A DNA stretch of 64,000 nucleotides from Hemileia vastatrix (lineage: Eukaryota > Basidiomycota > Pucciniomycetes > Pucciniales > Zaghouaniaceae), in the NCBI GenBank assembly GCA_030280995.1, contig JASXTE010000002.1:21844683-21908682 (forward strand). Direction: 5' to 3'. Both the position numbers and the translations under genes were made by a program. How positions within the stretch are numbered: the first letter of the stretch is position 1; every line of letters starts with the position of its first letter. The notes beneath the pieces were generated by a model that had not been told where the DNA came from, ran no database searches, and saw nothing but the letters and a program-made list of their open reading frames with translations. Of this stretch, positions 35,884 through 46,500 are shown one piece after another.

Positions 35884-38439
35884 AGGGGGTGTCAGTTCTG
35901 GCAAATCCGCACTTAAATTAAGTGCGGATTTCAAACCAAATCAGCACTTACAAATCAGCACTTAAATTTTGCAAAAAAGTCACTTATTTCAAAAAAGGGT
36001 GTCAGTTATGACCTCAAATCAGCACTTTTTTCCCGTTTTTTTTCACAACCACATTTTGGCCACAAAACATCCCTTCATTTCTTACCCCATCCCTGTCACA
36101 TGTGACACACTGACCTTCCTTGCTACCTACCCATCAATCCTCGGCACACACCCCTTCCTGACATTTTCAATATTTTGACCAGGCATGTTTACATTCTTTT
36201 TTACTTATTTCTTCTACTTTTTAATCTTTTTTCTTGTTATGTGCCAGTTTCATAATGCCTCCCAGACATTCCAAATCTCAAAAGGTAACTCAAAAATCTG
36301 CTTCGTCACAAAAGTCTCCTCGTAAAGCAAGGATTACATAGAAAAAAAATCAGTGACTTTTTCTATTACTTACAACTGTTTTTACAGAATTGAAAACTAT
36401 GTTTCAGCTAATATTTTATGGAAGTGAACTCTGTTCTTCGCCCGAAGAACAGAGTTCATCCTCCTATTTTCACACTCTGTTTGCACCAATCTCCATCCCT
36501 TTCAATTCTATCAACACATGCTTGTCTTCCCTCCCCATGCCTTTCGCTATCCTCCCAGCCCCATTGTATGCCATCCTCTTTTGATCCCCATTTCACCCCT
36601 CTCAACCTCTCCCAGACCCTTTTCTTCATTTAAAATGCCTCGGAACCCTTAATCTTCCCTTCCAACTCTTTCCCAACCTTTGAGTGACTGAAAAAATATG
36701 CGTTTGCTGAAAATATGCGATTTCATGTTGAGTTGATGAAAGAAAACACAGAGAGAAAAAAAAATAAGACTTTAACAGCAAATTCAAAAACCAAAAAAAT
36801 ATGCAAAAAAATTTACCATTCTCAGTGAATAATACATGCAAATTGATAATTTGAAGAGAAAGAGAAAAAAATTAAAATTGCGTTGAAAAATGTTGGAGTG
36901 TTATTGGAAGGATTTTCGCCCTTATACTAGTTGATTGAGAAATAGAAGTGTTGGATATAGTCGGAGGTGAATCAACTTGTTCATCTTCATACAGCTCTAA
37001 CCATTGATCTTTGAGGTCAGCAAGTAGGTTATGAAGTATAGTGCAACACAGAATCCAGTTGATCACCGCCTCCATTTCAGATTTATTTCTAAGAGGACTT
37101 CTTAATTCCCTTAAACTAGAAAAACGGCCTTTCAAGATTCCAATAGAATGTTCAATACGGACTCTTGACTTTGCCAAATGATTGTTGAATTTGGCATTTT
37201 GACTGTCTTCTGAAGCTGCTCCCCGAAAAGCAGGAAGTACATACTTTCCATTCTCATAAGCAGAATCTGCAAGAAGATACTGATTTTCATCAAAGAATTT
37301 TTCAGGTTCATTTGAAATATGCATTCTTTGGAAGACGTAGGAGTCATGACATGAGCCAGGATAGCCAGCAAAGAATGATATAAATTTTTTGTTTACGTCA
37401 CATATAAGCTGAACGTTAATTGAATATCTATAAAGAAGATATATTTGTTTGTGTTAGTTTCAAGGAGGATGAAAGGAGTTAAAAATAATCTACCTCTTTT
37501 TACGGTCAAAGTAATTGTTTCCACCTTGAGCAGGTTTCTGGCTCAAAGGAATAGTAGTACCATCAACAAAACCAATACATCCTGGAAAGCCCTCTGCTTG
37601 CATAACCTGAGATGATTCAAGTCGCTCTTCTTTTGTTGGCCAGGTGAGAAGTTGAGATTCCAAGGAGTTGATGGCAGTGATACATCGTTTGGTATAAGTG
37701 TTAACTGAACCATACCCTAAATCAAAGACATTTTCTAAACGTTTCAAAGCGGCTCCATTACCATTTGAACCCAAACAACATAGTGTGATGGCCAATTGAA
37801 TTGAAGGATGTTGTTGTTCTTTTTGAGAATTATTGTGAAATATGGGATGATCCTGAATAAGCTCAAGCAATTTAAGGAAACATTCCTGAGAAGTCCTGAA
37901 CAGCCATCTAAAACTGGGTGTAGATAGTTTAAGAAGTGTTTGGATGGTGTACTTGGGGGTATGAAGTACTTGAGGCTTTCTGGGAAGAAGGTAACGTTTC
38001 CTGGCCATTTTTGATAAAACGACAAAATCTTCTTCTAGATCAGAATCGGAATCAGAGTCCAAGAGCAGTTCAAGCGCCATGAAAGTCATTGCTTTATGTA
38101 ATTTATCACGATTTGAAAGTGAGGAAGGCATGACTCTTATATGATATGATATGAAGATGTAAATGATGTATGATGTTTTGGGTTATGAAGTGTTATGCTG
38201 TGGAGTGCTGCGTATGAATGGGATGATGCTGACAAATCAGTGAAATGGGACTTGATGGTGAAATCAGCACTTTTGGTTGAGAAAGTGCGGATTTGAGTGA
38301 AATAAGTGACTTATTTCATTTTGAAATCCACCAGTATTGGGGCTAGTGTGTTTTGGAAATCCGCACTTATTTAAGTGCGGATTTGGTCAAATTTAAGTGC
38401 GGATTTGTAAGTGCGGATTTGCCAGAACTGACACCCCCT
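35884..38439 (-). mobile_element. Harbinger D, complete 2556-bp element
   Basis: Ends AGGGGGTGTCAGTTCTGGCAAATC and its inverse at 38416-38439; ATT duplications at 35881-35883 and 38440-38442. Each end has tandem 'agtgcggattt / agtgctgattt' words and a hairpin (CGCACTTAAATTAAGTGCG). The left end has a second, internal copy of the terminal motif (aaagggtgtcagttatgacctc at about 35995) some 115 bp in. One transposase gene is encoded on the minus strand. No separate Myb-like gene lies inside these TIRs; the region 36200-36860 has no clear gene. Confidence 0.9.
36872..38131 (-). CDS. PIF/Harbinger transposase (DDE_Tnp_4), intact, 2 exons
   Basis: Exon 1 is 37494-38131 and exon 2 is 36872-37427, joined across a 66-bp GT-AG intron (37428-37493). 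Together they give 397 residues, near the usual length. The catalytic triad is visible: Asp190 in GFVDGTT, Asp267 in LLADSAYENG, Glu305 in RVRIEHSIGILKGRF. CHDSYVF and the ILHNLL helix are also typical of the ALP1-like/HARBI1 nuclease. The enzyme cuts and rejoins element ends as a DNA transposase. The N-terminus has an acidic DSDSDSDLEED run. This is the only undamaged Harbinger transposase in the window and could mobilise elements A, C and the orphan ends. Confidence 0.9.
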
Positions 38440-38667
38440 ATTCAGAATTTCTAGCTTCTTAATTTTATTTTGGTAACAATAAATTAATTTTTTTAAGACA
38501 CACTATTTTTAATAATTTTCTAAAAAAAAGCAAATTTTTGACGTCCCCCAACCAATGAGATGAAAAATCCACCACTTTTACCAGTTATTTAGCTCCTCTT
38601 CATGAGTAGGTTTTGAAAAAAAAAAAAATTGAAAAGATATTTTTTTTGAAATATTTTTTTCCATTTT
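38440..38667. other. Spacer between Harbinger D and the Tc1/mariner relic
   Basis: AT-rich, with T- and A-runs (38615-38665). It should contain the left end of the Tc1/mariner element, but I could not identify a terminal inverted repeat. Confidence 0.4.
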
Positions 38668-39411
38668 TTACCAACAGCATGATCCACCTTCATTTTTGAT
38701 GACTTCCTCAATTCTTTCAGGCATTGAAGCCACCAAACCTTCTAAAAAATTTTGAGGGATATCTTCCCAAGCTTGCAGAATGGCTTTGTGAAGTTCTGCA
38801 ACTGTTTGGGGCTGATAATTTTGAGATATGTTGTGCTTGACTTGAGCCCAAAAATTTTTGATCAGATTCAAATCAGGTGATTGAGGAGGCCAATCACTGA
38901 TTTTTTGCAACACAACTGTCTGTCAATTCTCTGGAGCAGCCTTGGCAGTGTGCACAGATGCATTGTCCTCCATCAAAGTCAGTGCGTGTTCAGGATCAAC
39001 ATTTTTGAGCCAAGGAATGAGGTTGGAGATGTAAACATTTTGAATAAAACTTGATGCTGAGCATTTTTTTGGTGGTAGAAACACAAAAGGAGCTTTGGTT
39101 CCATTGAAGAAGGTCCCCCAAATCATTATGGAAGAACGTCCGCTTTGGAAAGTAGGTTGAAGGCATGTTTTCAAGGATTTTTCATTATTTTGCCTCCAAA
39201 CCTTAACTTGAGAAGAAACCTTGCCTAGCTCAAAAGAAGACTCATCAGACCAGATGATAATATTCCAGTCATCAACTGTCCAGTGGCAATAATTTTTTGC
39301 AAATGTGAGTCGTTTTTCTGTTGGTTTATGTTGATAAAAGGCTTTTTTGCAGCCACCTGGTTGAAATATCACAATTTGTGAGCTCTTCTATGGAAAGTAC
39401 AAGCTGAAATA
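38668..39411 (-). pseudogene. Tc1/mariner transposase, C-terminal part
   Basis: Reads as a Tc1-type DDE domain: SDESSFELG (first Asp), LMEDNASVHTAKAA (second Asp), QSPDLNLIKNFWAQVK. The position of the catalytic Glu (normally NPIEN-W) is Lys. An in-frame TGA at 38923-38925 splits the frame, and a frameshift near 39372 separates it from VAAKKPF upstream. It is cut at 39411-39416 by the insertion of the full-length Ty3 element; the N-terminal part lies at 48603-48944. It is inactive for several independent reasons. Confidence 0.88.
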
Positions 39412-39416
39412 GGGGT
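39412..39416. repeat. Target-site duplication GGGGT (left)
   Basis: GGGGT immediately before the LTR start TGTCGGTCAG. The same five bases follow the other LTR at 48598-48602, as expected for Ty3/Gypsy integration. Confidence 0.92.
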
Positions 39417-40552
39417 TGTCGGTCAGTCGTCTAGAAGAAAGTAAGAAAAATAGGAGAAAAGGAGGAGAGAGGGAGGAGGACAAGGGAAAATAAAAGAAAT
39501 AATTTATAATAATATATTTAATTTATTTAAGAGGGAAACAACGGCGAGCAACTTTGAGAGATGACAAAAACTTAGAATTTATTAATAATAATACTATTTA
39601 ATGTAAGGGTTCTGCGCGGCAAACACTTTTAATTACTATCAGACTTAAAGCAACCTTTAATTTGTTATATAGACTTTTGATTAGAATTGTATTACTAATA
39701 AAAAAATATAAACGTAGTAAAATAGTATTTAATTTGTTGAGTGTATAATAAGTGATAAGGCTACAGGGGATTATCCAAGGCCCTTTTATAGGCAATGGAT
39801 CCTCTGAAGCGCTATTATATCAGTAAATACAATGATTAGAAAGGAATAAAACAAACATATCAAAAGAGTAAATGAAACATAACAATATAGAGAAAAACAT
39901 GAAACAATTAATTAAAAGCCCAATTAAGAATCCAATTTCCCCGCCATTAATCCCCAAATCAGTAAGTGACAATAGTAAATAACTAAACAAGATTGGAAAC
40001 ATAGGAACTATGAGAAATATAATTCCCAACAGATGGTACATTCTGATTAGAGGACATTTTAAGTGAAACAAAAAATAATTTGATGCAACAAAACAAGCAA
40101 TTAATCTCAATTTAGTCCAAATTAATTTATTTGTTTTTTCTAACACAATTAAGGGTCAAAAGAAGCGTCCTTAATAATTGTTTAGTATCATATGAGAGGT
40201 ATTAGTTAATATATAAATTTAAGTAATTAATTTAAATATATTATAAATCAAATTTACACTTGTAATTATAATATATGTTTTTTAATTAATTAAATATAAA
40301 TTTAAAATTATTAAATACATAAAAATGCGCCATTATTTGTAGAATATATTATATTATGCTCAATTTAATTGTATATAAAAATATATATAACCAATAAATT
40401 TAATGTAACATTTGTATATAATAAAATTCTTATATAATTTCATTATGTAATAAAATATTAAGTTATATTTATTAAATACAAGTCTTACTCACTCTTTAAG
40501 GTTTTATAATTTATATATCATTTACTGGACTCCTGGAATAGCCTGGCTGACA
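39417..40552 (-). repeat. 3' LTR of the full-length Ty3 element
   Basis: TGTCGGTCAG...GCCTGGCTGACA on the + strand; as transcribed it begins TGTCAGCC and ends CCGACA. It is 1136 bp, almost identical to 47461-48597. It has a TATAAAAG box on the minus strand (39783-39790). Confidence 0.92.
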
Positions 40553-40568
40553 CTCCCTCACTCTAAAA
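40553..40568 (-). other. Polypurine tract
   Basis: On the coding strand the bases before the 3' LTR read TTTTAGAGTGAGGGAG, then TGTCAG. This purine-rich run directly abutting the LTR is the expected plus-strand primer site. Confidence 0.75.
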
Positions 40569-40586
40569 AAAACAATAAAAAAAATG

Positions 40587-43500
40587 CTAAGATTTTTTCT
40601 TTTTGTAATTTTTCAACAGAGCAGGCAGATTTGAAATTTCTTTGCCAGGTATCCATGCATCATGTTCAGATGATTTGTTCTTATATCTCAATAAATATTC
40701 AGTACCTCTTTCAGAAGTGATAATTCTATCATTGAGAATTTTATCAATTTCTGCTGTTTCTGTGACTTCCTGAGGGTTTTTCTTAGGTCTTCCTCTTCTT
40801 TTTGGAAATAAGTCACTGTTGGAAGTATAAGGCTTAAGCAAAGAAATGGGAAAGACAGGATGTTTCCTATCATATGGAGAATACAATACAACTTCTACTG
40901 CATTATCACCAACCATTCTTTTAACAACAAATGGTCCTACAAAAGGATCTTTTAATTTGTGGTTACCTTGTAAATTGAAATGGACAGTAGAGATCAACAC
41001 TTCATCACCCTTGTTAAATGTGTATTCTTTATGGGATTTATCCCATCTTTTCTTTTCATATTCAAATGCTTTATCAATACAATTCTGAGCATGTTTTCTA
41101 CATAGCTGTTGCATTTGCATAAAAGATTTTACACCAGGGTGTAGTTCCAACTTAGGTAATTTATTATTGAGAATCTGAGCAGGAGTGTTTGGGACATAAC
41201 CTAACCAAAGCTCAAAAGGCTTTTTCTCAGTGACAGAATGAACAGTGCTATTATATGCAAATTCAAGACCAGGCAAAAGAGTGACCCAATCATGAGTAAA
41301 TCTGTCATTGTCTTTATATTCTAAACCAAAGGCACAATACCTTCTAATCATATCTTCCAGAGTTTGAATCATTCTTTCAGCTAGACCATCAGTCTGAGGA
41401 TGGTGAGCTGTAGACAATTTTAACTCACAGCCACAAATATCCATCAAAGAGGTCCAAAACTCAGAAGTGAATTTTGGATCCCTATCAGAGATAATGGATT
41501 TTGGAAAACCAATAATATTAAACATGTAAGACCACCATAAGAAAGCTAATTCTTTGGTGGATACATCTTTGTGGGTTGGAATAAATTTGCACATTTTTGT
41601 GAATCTATCAACTATTACCCAACAAGAGTTAAAGCTGTCTTTACCTGCAACAGGAAGACCAGTGACAAAATCCATATTAATGATTTGCCAGGGAGCACTA
41701 GGTGCCTCAATATGTTGTAATAACCCTGCTCTCTTACCTGTTAACCTTTTAGATTTTTGGCAGGAATCACAAGATTCAACATATAATTTTGTGTCTTCAG
41801 ACATATTAGCCCACCATGCAGTGTTTTTGATTCTAATCAAAGTTTTTTCAAGATCAAAATGACCAGCTAATATGTCATCATGACAAAGTTTGAGGATAGT
41901 TTCTTTCATTGAAGGAGGAATAACAATTACATTGGTAAGCTTCCTTGTATAATAAATATAACCATCTTCAATAGAAAACTTTCCTTTATTTAAAGCATTT
42001 TGGTATTTTGCAGGAAGAGTTTTTATTAATGCTTGAATTGAAGCATTCTTAGGATCATTCAAAATAGTAACTAATTTATTTAAGTCAGAATCTTTATCAT
42101 ATGAATCCAGTATTAACTGTAATAACTCTTCTTCCATATCAACTATAAATATACCATGTATATGAACAGTGTCATCCTCAGGTACATAAGCAGGATTGGA
42201 GTCATTATTTGGCAGAGGCAATCTGGAGAGCATATCAACATTAGAGTGAACATTTCCAGCTCTGTGGATAATAGTCATCCTTCCTCTGTATTCCTGAACA
42301 GCAAGTTGCCACCTGAACATATGTCTGTTAGGTGTTTTGAGGTTTAAGAGAGATTTCACAGCACTACAGTCAGTTACCAACTCAAATTTCTGGTCATCCA
42401 AGTAGTAATGAAGTTTCTCAAGAGCCCAAACAACTGCTAAGCACTCCAATTGAGTGGCACCATATTTCAATTCACTATTTCTTAAGGTTCTTGAAATATA
42501 ACAAATTACAACCTCTGAGGCTTTATCATTAATAATTTGCTTTTGGTGAAGGGCAGCACCCAGACCAATAAAGCTAGCATCTGTATAAAGTACAAATGGC
42601 TTGTTAAAATCTGGGAGAGCCAATATAGGGGCTGTCATTAAGCAATTTTTCAATGTATTAAAAGCTTTCTGACAGTCATCATTCCAGAGAAAAGCAACAT
42701 CTTTTCTGGTTAGTTTTGTAAGAGGCAAGGCTATGACCTGATAATTTTTAATATATTGTCTATAATAGCCACACATACCTAAAAAAGTTTGGATTTCTCT
42801 TACAGAAGTTGGTGCTTTCACATTTTGAATGGCAGCAACTTTATTATGGTCTACACAAATTTGTAAGCCTGACACAACATGGCCAAGGACTTTCAAAGAT
42901 TGAAAACCAAATTTACACTTTTTTAAAGATAAGGTCATATTGATTTCATCCATTTTTTGGAAAACTCTATTTAAGTGAATCATATGTTCATCAAAAGTTT
43001 TAGAAAAAACAATAATATCATCAATATAAACCATGAGCCAACCTTCAATAATTTCTTGATGGAAAGTGTTATCCATGACTTTCTGGAAAACTGAAGGAGC
43101 ATTTTTAGGGCCAAATGGCATCCTAACATACTTATATATTCCCATATGAGTAGCAATAAGCAAAAAATTTTGAGAATTTTTCTCAACTGGAACTTGATGA
43201 TAACCTTTATTACCATCCAGACAACTAATAAATTTTGCACCTTGCAAGGTAGCATGTATTGAATTAATTCTGGGTAAAGGATAAATATCATCAACAGTAT
43301 AAGTATTTAAAGCTCTGTAATCCCCACATAATCTAGCTTTATCTTTTTCATATGAAATTAAGACTGGGGAGATGACACAATATTTGGGGGTGACATCCAC
43401 TTTCTCAATGATATTCATTTTCAATAATGTTTCAATATTATCTTCAATATCTTTTCTTTTTGATGGAGAAGCAGGATATGGTTTTTTCTTAAGGGAAGGA

Positions 43501-46500
43501 GGAATATCACTCAAATTACAGGATAAGGTAATTTTCATCTCTTCCTGAACAATTCCCAAGACATGAGAACCATGAGCAAAAGCCATAGGGAAAGAGGTAA
43601 TGGAGGCAACAATAGAATCCTTTTGTTCATTAGTCAAATGATCACCAAAAGAAGCGGTATTTATTTCATGTAATAAATCATCCATTTCAGTTGTTGTTCT
43701 ACCTTTACATTGGGTCAGTGAGTTACAAGATTTCAACAAATGCCCAGAAGGTTTAGGAGAAGAAATTTTGAATTTTCTTTTCCCATTCATTCCTAAGGTA
43801 AAGCAATTATTTGCTGGGTCTAGTTTCACACCAAACATGGTTAAAATATCATTTCCCATAATAAACCAATTGCTCAAATTATCATTTTTCATGACAACAA
43901 ACTCACAAATAGCTCTGACAAAACCACCATTATATTTGAAGAATACAGAGGTTTTGTATTTGCCAATAGGAAATAAGGTAGAACCATACCCTCTCCATTT
44001 TTCAGAAGTTATAGGCAATAATTTACTCAAATATTCCTTATCCACTGAAGCCAAAGCTTTTTCAGATACTACACTTCCTCCAGCACCAGAATCAAGAACT
44101 ACATCAACATTTTTACCATTAATGATAACAGGTGCCTTTAAAGGGGATATAGGAATAGAATTGTTAGTAATATCTTTAATTATCTCAGCATTTTCTACTG
44201 AAGATAAATTCAATACACAATCTTCAGATATATTATTTAAATAATGGACATCATGTTCCAACATTAAAACATCTTTAACAGATTCATTGTCATAGGAGAT
44301 ATTACTTTCACAGTCACTGGAAGAATTATTGACATCAAGTTCAATTTCATCAGTGTCTTCATTTTGTTCAACAAGATGAATTTTCTTGTCACAAACATGA
44401 CCCTTCTGCCACGGTTTGTTAAATTTATAACAAGTATTTGTTGCATATTTTTTAGGTGCAACTGGGGCAGAGGGTTTACCAGATTTTTCTGGGAGCTTTA
44501 TAGAAGGTTTATTCTGATCATTATAAGATTTACTAAGGTAATTCTTTGGTTCATATCTATGGTTGAGTAGTACCTCATTACAGATATTAATGAAAGAAGA
44601 ATTTTCCCTTACATGCTCAGTTCTAGCAACAATCAAATCCCTAAGAGAATTTGGTAATTTATACAAGATTTTATCTCTCCAAATATCATAATCCATCTTT
44701 GGATCAATTGCTCTAAGGATTTTAGTTATTTTCATCAGAAAAACAATGGGCTTTTCAACAGAGGAGGATACATATCTAGTATTCTCATACAGTCTTTGCT
44801 GAGCTAACCTGAATTTTGAACCACCAAATTGATTCTCAATCAAGGATTTCCAATCATTCCATGTATAATGATTGTTATCTAAGAGGACAGATTCATACCA
44901 CATCAAGGCTACATTGGAAAATAAAGAAATTAGCTTAGAAACAATCTCCTCATCAGGTAGTTTATAAGATCTCTTTAAATTATCAATTCTCTGGATAAAG
45001 TGTTGCCAATCAGAGGAAGAATCACCATCAAAGGTAGGATATTGGTCTAACTTAGGCCAATTTTTCTGACTACTGGGATGGTCCACTTTTTGGTTTGAAT
45101 TATTCATTAGTAATAATTCCTGAAGTTTAGCCAGGTGTTCAGAAATTTCATTATTTACAGAAACAGCTGGTGCATGACCATCACAAGATCGTTTGCTAGT
45201 AGCAAAAGATTTAACAGACTCATTGTCAGTTTGTTTAATGGTTGAAATATGAGGAAGAAAGGATGAACTTTGTTCAGGTTTTTTCCCTTTATTTTTATGC
45301 AGCTTACTTGCAGAAATCTCATTTAATTCATTTTTGATGGTTAAGGTTGAGAACTTTTCCTGTAGGTCAGACACATAGTTTCTTATTCTTGGAATTTCAG
45401 ACATCTGGTCATTTACTTTTGCAAGAGATAGAACATTTCTGTCCTCAGAAACTGAGTGTTTGGTACTTAGTGCATGGAAGTCATTTTTTAGTTTCTTCAA
45501 CTCATTTTGTAGAGATTTTATTTCATTTTTGAATGAATAATTTTCCTCAATAAGGGGTTTCAATTCACTCAATGTCTTATGCAGACTGATATTTCTATCT
45601 GAGATAGCTCTATGGTCACTTCTTATTTGTTTTTGTTGACTAAGAACAATAGTCAAGGTTTCTTTGATTTTTAAATAAGCTGTATCTTGTACAGAAGAAC
45701 TCACTTTACATTGCAAGTGTAAATTATTTAATCTATCATTTTCATGGATTAACACATCTCTCACATGTTTGTCTTTCACAATATTAAAATCAAGGGTATC
45801 TTTCAATATTTCCTCAGAAGTTTTTTCAATTAAGTTATAGATTTCAGGGGGAACAGAATCATTTTTAATTGCAAGAGAAGGATTAATTAAAGATGTAGAA
45901 GTTAAATGTAAAGGTTCATCAAATGACAATTTGCTAATTACATCAATAGGGCTACTAGTTACAGGAAGCTGTCTTTTAACAGGTTTAACTGTTCTTTCAC
46001 CATGTTCAATAATATTACCTGCAGAAGAAGATTTATTAGAAAACATACCCAAGTGACTATCAACCAAATTACTTACCATGGCAGAGGAAGAAACTTCCCC
46101 TGGGACTGGGTTTGGGATTGTGCTTGGGCCTTCTTTCTCCTGCTTTGTTGGTAGGGATGAGGAGGTGGATGGAAATTGGGTGTTCTGGATGGGCCAGGCT
46201 GATGATGAGGAGGGTGTTGCACATTCTGTTGGTAGTGACTCATTAGATAATCCCATTTCCATTGCTCTACTTCCATAGTATTTGGATTTTGGATGGTTGA
46301 GCTGGGTGGCTGTGAAGGTTGAGCCTGAAATTGAAGCTGATTGGGAGGCAATTGAGGAGGGGCCTGGGCCTGAATCTGGTTCCTGAGTTCTTGGACCTGA
46401 TCCCACAATGTGTCTACCTTTGCTTTGTACGTCATATTTTCTGTCTTCAACTCTTTTATATGACTGGATAGGTTGCTGATTTGTTGTGGCAGAGGAAGCT

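Noticed and set aside
36390..36633. Two overlapping frames of 64-71 codons in Harbinger D
   Set aside because: Pyrimidine-rich sequence, no motif, not conserved in element C; the repeated GAACTCTGTTCTTCG/CGAAGAACAGAGTTC is a local inverted repeat (36424-36454), not a gene.
39820..40146. A 108-codon frame inside the LTR, repeated at 47865-48191
   Set aside because: It lies wholly in the LTR, is hydrophobic from AT-rich codons, and is identical in both LTRs only because the LTRs are.
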